The translations under genes and the position numbers were made by a program. Of a stretch of DNA of 7,763 nucleotides, positions 1 through 6,252 are shown in pieces. Source of the stretch: Ruminococcaceae bacterium UBA1691 (lineage in GTDB: Bacteria; Bacillota; Clostridia; Oscillospirales; Acutalibacteraceae); the NCBI GenBank assembly GCA_002320555.1, contig DCJV01000150.1:17878-25640 (forward strand), read 5' to 3'. The notes under the pieces were generated by a model. That model was not told where the DNA came from. It saw only the letters and a program-made list of their open reading frames with translations, and searched no databases. Position 1 is the first letter of the stretch. Each line of letters starts with the position of its first letter.

Positions 1-65
1 CCGTTCTTTTGTGGTCCGCAAGTGCTTTTCTTTGTGTGCGTATTTTCTGATTGACAGCCCGTTTG
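1..65. other. Spacer downstream of the degV-family gene
   Basis: These 65 nt follow the TGA stop of the DegV-family gene on the minus strand. All three minus-strand frames are open to the window edge, but the stretch is too short to judge. It contains no convincing ribosome binding site, start codon or terminator hairpin. A further leftward gene may begin here or beyond the edge. Confidence 0.3.
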
Positions 66-920
66 TCATTTCGTCATATACATCACCGTTGCCGTTTTTG
101 GCCCACAGTGTGCCGAAATTGTACAGCCCGCGCGGGTAATAATAACCTCTTTAAAGGGCGCGCACTTCAGAATTTCCTGTTTCATGGCCTGAAGCGTTTC
201 GGCGGAAATCCCGCCGCCCGAATGGGAGAGAAAGGCCCGGTCGAGGTCGAGTGTTTCCGGATGGACCAGCTGATCGCGGATATACTGACCGTAAACCGCC
301 TCGATCTTCCCGCGGTATTTTTTACCAACCTCCAGCGCACCGTCCACCATTTCAATGCTGGGCTTGATTCCAAGGATATTGGCGCCGAAGGCCGTGACGG
401 CAGAGCAGCGCCCGCCCCTGCTGAGATAGTCGAGCGTATTGAGGATAAAGGTGGTATGTACCTTTTGGCGCAGATAAGAGATTTGATTTGCAATTTCCTC
501 AGCCGGAAGCCCGGCGTCCCGCATCTCGCATGCTTTGATGACCAGCAGCGCCATGCCTGTGCACAGGCTTTTCGTATCCACTGGATAAACGCCTTCCCAT
601 TCGCCTGCGGCAATCATCGCATTCTGAAAGGAAGAGGAAAGCTTTGAGCTGAAACCCAGGTGAACAACCTCATATCCATCTTTTGTGTACCGCTCAAATA
701 AGGAAAGATAAGTATGCGGCGCGACAGCAGCCGTTTTCGCCGTCGTCCCAGTGCGCTCGTAATAGGCAAAGATATCGTCTGGTGTGACGTCGATTCCGTC
801 GTCGTACGACTGCGCGCCGAGCAGGATATTCAAAGGGATAACCGTAACGCCGTATTGCTTGCACAGCTCCGGCGTCATATCGCAGGTGCTGTCCACCGTG
901 ATTTTCACTTTTTTTGACAT
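66..920 (-). CDS. DegV family protein (FakB-like fatty-acid-binding protein)
   Basis: This is a 284-residue protein of normal length for the DegV family. Members bind a long-chain fatty acid in a cleft between two alpha/beta domains; FakB members present it to the kinase FakA for phosphorylation and entry into phospholipid synthesis. Visible family features are the N-terminal DSTCDM (residues 10-15), the SSKLSSSFQNA segment (91-101), LDYLSRGGR (163-171) followed by GIKP (184-187), and the C-terminal HCGP (271-274). His271 is the likely equivalent of the carboxylate-binding histidine known in FakB. The usual TSQPS-type segment reads TAAVAP here (63-68). The protein should be cytoplasmic; no signal peptide or membrane segment is seen. 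The ATG start is supported by AAAGGA 8 nt upstream (929-934). It lies 190 nt downstream of dusB and has its own likely promoter inside the dusB 3' end. Family assignment is firm; the bound lipid and the FakA partnership are inferred. Confidence 0.93.
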   Translation of the reverse strand: MSKKVKITVDSTCDMTPELCKQYGVTVIPLNILLGAQSYDDGIDVTPDDIFAYYERTGTTAKTAAVAPHTYLSLFERYTKDGYEVVHLGFSSKLSSSFQNAMIAAGEWEGVYPVDTKSLCTGMALLVIKACEMRDAGLPAEEIANQISYLRQKVHTTFILNTLDYLSRGGRCSAVTAFGANILGIKPSIEMVDGALEVGKKYRGKIEAVYGQYIRDQLVHPETLDLDRAFLSHSGGGISAETLQAMKQEILKCAPFKEVIITRAGCTISAHCGPKTATVMYMTK

Positions 921-938
921 GGGTTCAATCCTTTCCCC

Positions 939-967
939 CTGATTTTCAACATCTACTGTGTTATAAT
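939..967 (+). promoter_or_regulatory. Possible rightward extended -10 promoter
   Basis: TATAAT lies at 962-967 and is preceded by TGT, giving an extended -10 (TGTTATAAT). The -35 position, 17 nt upstream, reads CTGATT, which is poor. It points away from degV into the structured leader and would make an RNA antisense to that leader. AT-rich spacers often contain such matches by chance, so this is tentative. Confidence 0.25.
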
Positions 968-982
968 ACTTTCATTTACCGT

Positions 983-1030
983 ACCGAAAGGTCGGCGTGC
1001 GGCAATGCGCCGCAAAGGGCGCGAAAGCCC
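983..1030. other. Cluster of three hairpins in the degV leader
   Basis: Three short inverted repeats lie almost end to end: ACC/GGT around GAAA (983-992), GCGGC/GCCGC around AATGC (999-1013), and GGGC/GCCC around GCGAAA (1017-1030). Read on the minus strand they sit in the 5' leader of the degV-family mRNA. Read on the plus strand at least one closes with a GAAA (GNRA-type) tetraloop, the more stable form in RNA. No long T-run follows on either strand, so they do not form a standard terminator. I could not match them to a riboswitch class I know. Confidence 0.4.
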
Positions 1031-1092
1031 CAAATGGAAGATACAATGTTCTCCAAACTACCAAAAATCTCTGATTTCTATGGTTCGAAAGG

Positions 1093-1122
1093 AGTATACC
1101 ACAGAACTTATTATTCCGTCAA
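1093..1122 (-). promoter_or_regulatory. Sigma-A promoter of the degV-family gene
   Basis: On the minus strand TTGACG (1117-1122) is followed after 18 nt by TATACT (1093-1098). The bases TGG immediately precede the -10, making it an extended -10. This is the best promoter match in the window. It overlaps the end of dusB: the -35 lies in its last codons and the TAA stop (1111-1113) in the spacer. Transcription would start near 1086 and give a leader of about 165 nt before the DegV-family start. Confidence 0.7.
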
Positions 1123-2091
1123 AGTCTGCTCCTGATTTCGGACGACCTGATAGGCGAGCGCCTCCAGCTGCTCCATGCTTTCCAGCGCGCCGATCTCGCG
1201 GCGGTAGCTGGCAGCACCGCGCAGTCCTTTCATATACCAGGCGGCGTGGGTGCGGGCCTGCAGCATGCCGGTATGCGTGCCCTTATAATCGCACAGCGTG
1301 CGGATGTGTTCGATCATGATGCGCATCCGCTGCGCAACCGGCGGGTCGGGGAGTAGCGTCCCAGATTTGAGGTAGGCGCTGATTTGGGCAAAAACCCATG
1401 GCCGGCCGAGCGCGCCGCGCCCCACCATGACCAGGTCGCAGCCCGTTTCCTCCAGCATCCGCGCTGCACTTTTTGCGTCGCAAATATCGCCATTGCCGAT
1501 AACCGGGATGGAGACGGCCTGCTTTACCTGCCGGATGATATCGAGGTCGACGGGCGGAGCATACATCTGCTCGCGGGTGCGCCCATGGACCGTGATGGCT
1601 GACGCCCCTGCCGCCTCGCAGCGCCTGGCAAGTTCTACGGCGTTTTTTTCGCTTTCATCCCAGCCCGTACGGATTTTCACAGTTACCGGAATATCCACCG
1701 CCTTTACGACGGCTTTTACGACGGCCTGCGCTGTTTCAGGACGACGCATCAGGGCGGAACCTCCCCCGCTGCGAACTACCTTCGGCGCGGGACAGCCCAT
1801 ATTGATATCGATCGCCTGCGGGCGATAGACGAGGACTCTTTGGGCAGCCTCGGCCATGATCGCGGGATCGTCGCCAAAGAGCTGGACAGCGGCGGGGCGC
1901 TCCTCGTCCGAGAGGAAGAGCAGCTCATCGCTCTTCCGATCCCCCATGGTGATCCCCTTTGCGCTGACCATTTCTCCGACGACATACGCCGCGCCAAAGC
2001 GCACACACAGCTCGCGGAAGGCGCGGTCCGCCACCCCGGCCATCGGCGCGAGGGCGGCTGTGGATTCAAGTGGTACGGAACCGATTTTCAA
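1111..2091 (-). CDS. dusB: tRNA-dihydrouridine synthase, DusB type
   Basis: This 326-residue flavoenzyme reduces uridine to dihydrouridine in the D-loop of tRNA, using FMN and NADPH, in the cytoplasm. The FMN-binding TIM barrel fills roughly residues 1-240, with a helical tRNA-recognition domain after it. APMAGV is at residues 15-20 and NMGCPAPK at 97-104, with Cys100 as the catalytic proton donor. KIRTGW is at 139-144, VHGRTREQMY at 168-177, GNGDI at 199-203 and MVGRGALGRPW at 222-232. The C-terminal KGLRGAASYR (288-297) is also typical. The start is TTG: the N-terminus MKIGSVPLES aligns with the usual DusB beginning, and the nearest upstream in-frame stop is only seven codons away with no ATG or GTG between. 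The ribosome binding site is weak (GGGA, 9 nt upstream). No terminator follows, so some readthrough into the degV-family gene is likely. Confidence 0.95.
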   Translation of the reverse strand: MKIGSVPLESTAALAPMAGVADRAFRELCVRFGAAYVVGEMVSAKGITMGDRKSDELLFLSDEERPAAVQLFGDDPAIMAEAAQRVLVYRPQAIDINMGCPAPKVVRSGGGSALMRRPETAQAVVKAVVKAVDIPVTVKIRTGWDESEKNAVELARRCEAAGASAITVHGRTREQMYAPPVDLDIIRQVKQAVSIPVIGNGDICDAKSAARMLEETGCDLVMVGRGALGRPWVFAQISAYLKSGTLLPDPPVAQRMRIMIEHIRTLCDYKGTHTGMLQARTHAAWYMKGLRGAASYRREIGALESMEQLEALAYQVVRNQEQTLTE

Positions 2092-2172
2092 GCTTTCACA
2101 TCCCAGCAGTCAGAAGACAGGCGGTAGAAAAAACACGCTGCATACTGACTTCACAAATTTATGATAATATTT

Positions 2173-2202
2173 TTGATGACAAACGATTTTATCTTCTATA
2201 AT
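2173..2202 (+). promoter_or_regulatory. Possible rightward promoter in the dusB upstream region
   Basis: TTGATG (2173-2178) is followed after 18 nt by a perfect TATAAT (2197-2202) on the plus strand. A second TATAAT lies at 2229-2234 without a good -35. Transcription would run rightward into the structured block at 2275-2409, where no plus-strand gene is recognisable. It could make a non-coding RNA or be a chance match in AT-rich DNA. Confidence 0.35.
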
Positions 2203-2226
2203 TCGACAAATTTCTCGGGAAAAAGG

Positions 2227-2255
2227 GGTATAATGTAACTCGGGGATAATATACC
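2227..2255. repeat. Inverted repeat over the likely dusB promoter
   Basis: GGTATA (2227-2232) and TATACC (2250-2255) form a 6-bp inverted repeat with a 17-bp centre. The right arm overlaps the minus-strand -10 box proposed for dusB, and the left arm overlaps a plus-strand TATAAT. It could be an operator, or simply two opposed -10 boxes that resemble each other. Confidence 0.25.
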
Positions 2256-2276
2256 AATTCTTACAATCCCTGACCG
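2248..2276 (-). promoter_or_regulatory. Likely dusB promoter
   Basis: On the minus strand TATATT (2248-2253) is preceded by TGG, an extended -10. At 17 nt upstream, CGGTCA (2271-2276) matches the -35 consensus at three of six positions. This would start transcription near 2241 and leave an AT-rich dusB leader of about 150 nt. Other AT-rich sequences closer to dusB could also serve. Confidence 0.4.
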
Positions 2277-2290
2277 CCCTTTAAAGGGCG
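2275..2290. repeat. Perfect 16-bp palindrome
   Basis: CGCCCTTTAAAGGGCG reads identically on both strands. It lies just upstream of the proposed dusB promoter and touches its -35 box. It may be a dimeric regulator site or the edge of the structured block that continues to 2409. As RNA it could fold into a 6-bp stem with a TTAA loop. Confidence 0.5.
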
Positions 2291-2294
2291 TAGC

Positions 2295-2370
2295 TGTGAA
2301 AATGCGGTAACGACGCATCCGCCTTGCGTTACAGGCGGGCTTGCGATCAGGAGTGTGGCCGCTTTTCACA
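2295..2370. repeat. Bounded inverted-repeat element with alternative inner stems
   Basis: The ends TGTGAAAATGCGG (2295-2307) and CCGCTTTTCACA (2359-2370) are inverted repeats that differ by one bulged base. Inside, GTAACG plus GCA (2307-2317) can pair with TGCGTTAC (2324-2331) across a two-base bulge. The loop of that stem, CCGCCT, can instead pair with AGGCGG (2332-2337). The two inner stems exclude each other. This could be a structured RNA, a small palindromic repeat of the dispersed kind, or part of the GH31 3' untranslated region. No coding function is evident. Confidence 0.45.
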
Positions 2371-2375
2371 AAGAA

Positions 2376-2409
2376 CCGGGCATTTTGCACCTCGGTGTGG
2401 AATGCCCGG
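2376..2409 (-). terminator. Likely intrinsic terminator of the mtaB-GH125-GH31 unit
   Basis: CCGGGCATT (2376-2384) and AATGCCCGG (2401-2409) form a perfect 9-bp stem. The 16-nt loop can form an inner CAC/GTG stem. Read on the minus strand the stem is followed by TTCTTTG, a short interrupted T-run. It lies about 75 nt beyond the GH31 stop codon, as expected for the end of that unit. On the plus strand the stem is not followed by Ts. Confidence 0.6.
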
Positions 2410-2485
2410 CATACATTTGTGACAGAGTTGAGAGGATGTCTGCGAGCGCTGTATGGCGCGGATAAATCTCAAGGAAAAATAACGG

Positions 2486-4897
2486 CTATTTCAGTTCGAG
2501 AATTTCCCGGATGGGGCCCTCAAACGGGGCGCCCACCGGGATTTTTCCATATGGATTCCTGAGAAAAGCGGAGAAAGTATTGGTTTTCCAGAGGAAGCTT
2601 GCCTGAAATTTTGAAATCAGGGTGAGTAGCTCCTGGTTCCGGTCCGCGTTGCCGCGCCTGACAATTTGCTTCAGGGTAACATCCAACCGGTCAGAGGGCT
2701 CGATATCATTCAGGAGAAGGCGTATTTCTCCGTTCTCCAAAAGCGGTTCACATTCGATGGGCTGGCCGTTGCGGAGAATCTGCACCACAGAGCAGCCGGA
2801 GATATCGGCAAAAATCAGGTGCAGCGCGCGCTTGGCGGGAAGGAGCGCGATATCGCCCTGCGCGGGTAGGACGGTGAAATGAAGATCGCCGCCGCCATCA
2901 TTCATGCGGAAGGTGGTTATCGCGTATTTGCCCTGTTCAAAATCATTCGTTTCGCCGTCGTCCTCATAGAGGGAGAAGCTGTTGTTGCCGCGGAAGAGAA
3001 GCAAATCGAGCTGTTCGGGATTTTTCCAGTCGTTCGTCTCCCCCTGTGTGCTCAGAGGGAGAATCGCGCCCTCTTTGGCCAGCACAGGGATACTCTCCAC
3101 ACCGCGGTACATCGTGACAAACCGGCCGCCTTTGTAAATGCGCTTTGTAAAGACGTCCGTCCAGCGGCCGCGCGGCAGCCAGACGCGCACACCCGCGAGA
3201 TTGGTCTTTGGATCGACAGGCTGTGTGATCGGCGCAACGATCACCTCGCTGCCGAAGAGATATTCGTTGGCGACGGTATAGGCTTCGCCGTTTTCCGGAT
3301 AAGCATAATACATCGGCTCGCACAATGCACGGCCCTCGCTGTGCGTGCGCCAGTTCATCGTATAGAGATAGGGGATCAGCCTGTGACGCAGGCGCAGATA
3401 TTCCTTGGAGAGCGTAGATACGTCCCAGCGGTAGTTCCATGGCTCTTTGCCCATAAAGGGATTGTTCGTGGAGTGCAATCGCATGATCGGGCTGAATACG
3501 CCCAGCTGCACCCAGCGCAGATAGAGCTCATCATCTTTTTCCCCCTGATGATGGCCGCCGATGTCATGGCTCCACCAGGTATAGCCCGCGTTGGAAGCGT
3601 TGGCGGTGAAATACGGCTGGAAGTCGAGCACCTCCCAGCTAATTTTGGAGTCGCCGGAGAAGCCGAGCGGATAGCGGTGGCTGCCGATTTCCGCATAGCG
3701 GGAAAGGATTAGCGGGCGTTTGTTTCCATGACGGTTGTCGAGATAGTGGTAATGGTTCAGCGCCCAGAGGGGATCGAGCCCCTTGATTTTGGAGTGGCTT
3801 CCCTGCTGCCAGTCGATCCACCAGAAGTCCACGCCCTCCTGCTCATAGGGGTGGTGCAGGATCTGGAAATAGGCCTCAATGAATTTGGGATCTGTGATAT
3901 CGAAGGCGACCGGCTGGCCGGATTTCGGGTCGATCCCCATGGCTTTCGCCATCGCTTCATAGCAATCCTCGAAGCGGCGTACCCCCCCTGCGGGATGGAC
4001 GTTGAGCGTTGTGTGGAAATTTTGCTCCTTGAGCCAGCGCAGGAAGGCGCGGTAATCCGGAAAAAGCTCTGTGTTCCAGCTATATCCCGTCCATCCACCG
4101 CTTGACATAGAATCGAACCATGCGTCCCTTGGCGAGGAGTGGAAGGCCTGGCGGGAGGCATCGCGCCCGAAGCGGGCTTTGACGTCCGTCCAATGCCAGT
4201 CCATGTCGATGGTTGCAACGGTAATCGGTATTTTTTCATCGAGAAAGCGCTGCATCAATGCCATGTACTCCTGCTGGGAATACGCTTTATAGCGGCTCCA
4301 CCAGTTGCCCAGGCACCAGCGCGGGACGAGCGGGGCGGGGCCCGTCAGGCGGAACAGGTCGCGGATGCAGCCGCGGTAATCGTGCCCATAGGCGAAGAAG
4401 TAGAGGTCGGAACCGCCCTTTTGGCGCGGGGTGATGGTTCCATCTTCCAGCAGTAGGAGGGAAGCGCTGTCGTCAAGCGTCGCAACGCCGTTTTTGGAAA
4501 CCACGCCTTTTGTCAGGGGAACAGCTCCCGTCGACTGGTCGAGCGTACGCGCCGTGCCGCGCAGGTTGCCGCTCTCAAAATCTGTTACGGTTCGACCGCC
4601 GCGCAGGGTGATGCTCTCCATCTTCTTTTTTCGCAGGTGATAGTGAAAGATCGCCTGCTCCGTGCGCACCGTGAGCATCTGCCCCTCCTGAGAGGCGTCA
4701 AAGCGCGGCTGCTCAAAATCCCGGTACCAGACCTTCTGCGTCGGCTGGTCGCAGAAGGCTCCGTCTGCATTCATTGTCTCCACCCGCAGCAGGCGGCTGG
4801 TCAAAACGCTTATGCGCACATTGCCGAAGACCGCCGTCTGGCTTTCTCTCGTTCTGCTCTGGACGTGCATCCCAAATTGCTCTTCAAAATAGCCCAT
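2486..4897 (-). CDS. Glycoside hydrolase family 31 alpha-glycosidase
   Basis: This is a retaining alpha-glycosidase of about 803 residues with the full GH31 layout (residues numbered from the chosen start). An N-terminal beta-sandwich is followed by the (beta/alpha)8 barrel from about 190, then C-terminal beta domains with LYEDDG near 643-648. The likely nucleophile is Asp362 in WWIDWQQG and the likely acid/base is Asp416 in GFSGDSKISWE; WWSHDIGG follows at 441-448. The usual GH31 nucleophile motif WxDMNE is replaced by WWIDWQQG, so this is a divergent branch and its sugar cannot be read from sequence: alpha-glucosidase or alpha-xylosidase are the first guesses. No signal peptide is seen, so it is probably cytoplasmic. 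GGAGG lies 8 nt before the ATG at 4897 but only 2 nt before the ATG at 4903, so I chose 4897. It overlaps the GH125 gene by 14 nt, implying coupled translation. The last 55 or so residues form a tail beyond the beta domains. Confidence 0.93.
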   Translation of the reverse strand: MGYFEEQFGMHVQSRTRESQTAVFGNVRISVLTSRLLRVETMNADGAFCDQPTQKVWYRDFEQPRFDASQEGQMLTVRTEQAIFHYHLRKKKMESITLRGGRTVTDFESGNLRGTARTLDQSTGAVPLTKGVVSKNGVATLDDSASLLLLEDGTITPRQKGGSDLYFFAYGHDYRGCIRDLFRLTGPAPLVPRWCLGNWWSRYKAYSQQEYMALMQRFLDEKIPITVATIDMDWHWTDVKARFGRDASRQAFHSSPRDAWFDSMSSGGWTGYSWNTELFPDYRAFLRWLKEQNFHTTLNVHPAGGVRRFEDCYEAMAKAMGIDPKSGQPVAFDITDPKFIEAYFQILHHPYEQEGVDFWWIDWQQGSHSKIKGLDPLWALNHYHYLDNRHGNKRPLILSRYAEIGSHRYPLGFSGDSKISWEVLDFQPYFTANASNAGYTWWSHDIGGHHQGEKDDELYLRWVQLGVFSPIMRLHSTNNPFMGKEPWNYRWDVSTLSKEYLRLRHRLIPYLYTMNWRTHSEGRALCEPMYYAYPENGEAYTVANEYLFGSEVIVAPITQPVDPKTNLAGVRVWLPRGRWTDVFTKRIYKGGRFVTMYRGVESIPVLAKEGAILPLSTQGETNDWKNPEQLDLLLFRGNNSFSLYEDDGETNDFEQGKYAITTFRMNDGGGDLHFTVLPAQGDIALLPAKRALHLIFADISGCSVVQILRNGQPIECEPLLENGEIRLLLNDIEPSDRLDVTLKQIVRRGNADRNQELLTLISKFQASFLWKTNTFSAFLRNPYGKIPVGAPFEGPIREILELK

Positions 4898-6203
4898 TTC
4901 CATTACCTCCCTGATCGTTTGTTCCTTTCAGATAGGTTTCATAAATCAGCTCCGCGCACAGGCTGTCTGCCCAGGCGAACCACGGCCTCGTAAACTGCGC
5001 GGGATCGTCCGCGTCGAAGCTTTCGTGCATCCGGCCGCATCCGGCGGTTGTGTCCAATAATAAGCGGATCATCTGCTCTTTCTCCGCAGGATTGGCGGCA
5101 GTCAGCCCCTGCATCGCAAGGCTGATCGGCCATACATTGCCGTTTACGGTGTGTTCGCTTCCCACGCCGCAGGCCGCTTTTCCCCGGAAATAACAGGGAT
5201 TTTCCTCGCTGAGGAGCCATGCTCTCGTATTCTGGTAAACCGGGTCGTCCGGCGCGAGATAGCCGAGATAGGGGAGGGAGAGCAGGCTTGGCACGTTTGC
5301 ATCGTCCATTATGCGGAAATGCCCGAGCCCATCCGACTCATAGGCGTAAATCCGGCCAAAGCGCGGGTGGTGGACAATGCCATACGCTTCGATGCCGCGC
5401 ACGATCTCTTGCCGCGTACGCAGCGCATCGGACGCAAAGCCTGTATCCTGCCATACCGCCTGCGCGATCTCGGCAAGATAGCCGAGGATGACGGCGGCAA
5501 AGCAGTTCGCGGGAATCAGGTAATGGTAGGCGCATGCATCGTCCGAAGGCCGAAAGCCGGACCAGGTCATGCCCGTATAAGCTACGGGTGTCCCCAGGCC
5601 ACCGTTTTGCAGCGTTTCCCGTGCGTTTTCCTGCTCCACGGCCCAGGGGCGGATAAATCGATAGGCCGATCGTTCGCGGTGGTTCTGCTCGGTGCGCAGT
5701 GTTGCGAGGATCTTGCGCGCAGCCTCACGCCATTGCGGCGTGAACACCTGCGCGCGGCCGGTAGCCTTCCAATAGGACCACGCAAGCCACACGGGGTAGC
5801 ACAGGGAATCTGTCTCATATTTCCGCTCCCACGTCCACGGCGTGAGGAAGGTTTCATCCTCATCCCACCGGTTACCGTCCGGCTCCTCGTTGAAGGCGTT
5901 GGCGTAGGGGTCAATGCAGATGTATTTTACCTGCCGCGCGATCAGCCCCTCCAGCAGGGCCTGCAATTGCGCATCCCTCTTCGCAAACGGCAGGTAGTGG
6001 CGCACCTGTGCGCTGGAATCGCGCAGCCACATGGCCGGGATGTCTCCGGTGACGACAAAGGCCTCTCCGCCCGGAAGCAGCTTTGCCGTCGTTTCATATG
6101 TGCTCGCAAAGCAGGTGCGATACAATTCAAAAAGGCCAGGGATGGATGCGAGCGGTGCTTGAGCCTGTTCGAGATGCGCAAGCAGCGTGGGTGGCAGATT
6201 CAT
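4884..6203 (-). CDS. Glycoside hydrolase family 125 exo-alpha-1,6-mannosidase
   Basis: This 439-residue protein is a full-length GH125 enzyme (formerly DUF1237), an (alpha/alpha)6-barrel that removes non-reducing alpha-1,6-linked mannose with inversion and without metal. GDIPAMWLRDSSAQ (residues 53-66) and GMTWSGFRPSDDAC (211-224) are family signatures. The catalytic acid is expected at the first Asp of the SDD (about 221) and the base at Glu394 in MHESFD; these match the Asp220/Glu393 pair known from the clostridial enzyme almost residue for residue. SEHTVNGNVWP (349-359) is also typical. No signal peptide is present, so the enzyme likely works on imported manno-oligosaccharides. The ATG has GAGG 5 nt upstream (6209-6212). 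The gene starts 49 nt after mtaB, and its 3' end contains the ribosome binding site of the GH31 gene. The family call is secure; the natural substrate is inferred. Confidence 0.95.
   Translation of the reverse strand: MNLPPTLLAHLEQAQAPLASIPGLFELYRTCFASTYETTAKLLPGGEAFVVTGDIPAMWLRDSSAQVRHYLPFAKRDAQLQALLEGLIARQVKYICIDPYANAFNEEPDGNRWDEDETFLTPWTWERKYETDSLCYPVWLAWSYWKATGRAQVFTPQWREAARKILATLRTEQNHRERSAYRFIRPWAVEQENARETLQNGGLGTPVAYTGMTWSGFRPSDDACAYHYLIPANCFAAVILGYLAEIAQAVWQDTGFASDALRTRQEIVRGIEAYGIVHHPRFGRIYAYESDGLGHFRIMDDANVPSLLSLPYLGYLAPDDPVYQNTRAWLLSEENPCYFRGKAACGVGSEHTVNGNVWPISLAMQGLTAANPAEKEQMIRLLLDTTAGCGRMHESFDADDPAQFTRPWFAWADSLCAELIYETYLKGTNDQGGNGNGLF
4906..4910 (-). promoter_or_regulatory. Ribosome binding site of the GH31 gene
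   Basis: GGAGG on the minus strand lies inside the last codons of the GH125 gene. It is 8 nt from the ATG at 4897 and only 2 nt from the ATG at 4903. The spacing favours the inner ATG as the real GH31 start and shows that ribosomes ending GH125 are positioned to start GH31. Confidence 0.75.
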
Positions 6204-6218
6204 GGGAACCTCGATTCC

Positions 6219-6238
6219 CGCCGTTTCCGGATACGGCG
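6219..6238 (-). other. Hairpin between mtaB and the GH125 gene
   Basis: CGCCGT and ACGGCG form a 6-bp perfect stem with an 8-nt loop in the 49-nt spacer. No T-run follows, so it is not a standard terminator. It ends only a few bases before the GH125 ribosome binding site. It could stabilise or separate the two parts of the message, or have no role. Confidence 0.35.
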
Positions 6239-6252
6239 TGTTTTCTACAATA

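Larger units (their letters stand above)
2092..2485. other. Intergenic region between the GH31 gene and dusB
   Basis: These 394 nt have two different halves. The GH31-proximal half (about 2275-2409) is GC-rich and full of inverted repeats: a terminator-like hairpin, a long imperfect stem enclosing alternative inner stems, and a perfect 16-bp palindrome. The dusB-proximal half (about 2110-2265) is AT-rich and holds promoter-like sequences on both strands. Frames are open through parts of it on both strands, but none has a ribosome binding site or a recognisable product, so I see no gene here. Confidence 0.6.

Noticed and set aside
149..160. CTTTAAAGGGCG in degV repeated at 2279-2290
   Set aside because: A 12-nt match is expected by chance in a window this size, and the first copy is ordinary coding sequence.
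983..1045. Resemblance to a GEMM-type cyclic-di-GMP riboswitch (CGCAAAG and GAAA loops)
   Set aside because: The paired GGCAAAC half and the overall stem order are missing; only short fragments agree.
1700..1730. Near-perfect tandem 11-12 nt repeat (TTTACGACGGC) in dusB
   Set aside because: It encodes an AVVKAVVKAV helix typical of this part of DusB and keeps the frame, so it needs no special explanation.
2196..2390. A 64-codon minus-strand frame through the intergenic region
   Set aside because: It begins with GTG inside the terminator hairpin, has no ribosome binding site, and follows inverted repeats and promoter sequences rather than a protein pattern.
2879..3712. A 277-codon open frame on the plus strand opposite the GH31 gene
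   Set aside because: It lies entirely over conserved GH31 barrel sequence, including the catalytic region, and its translation has no family features.
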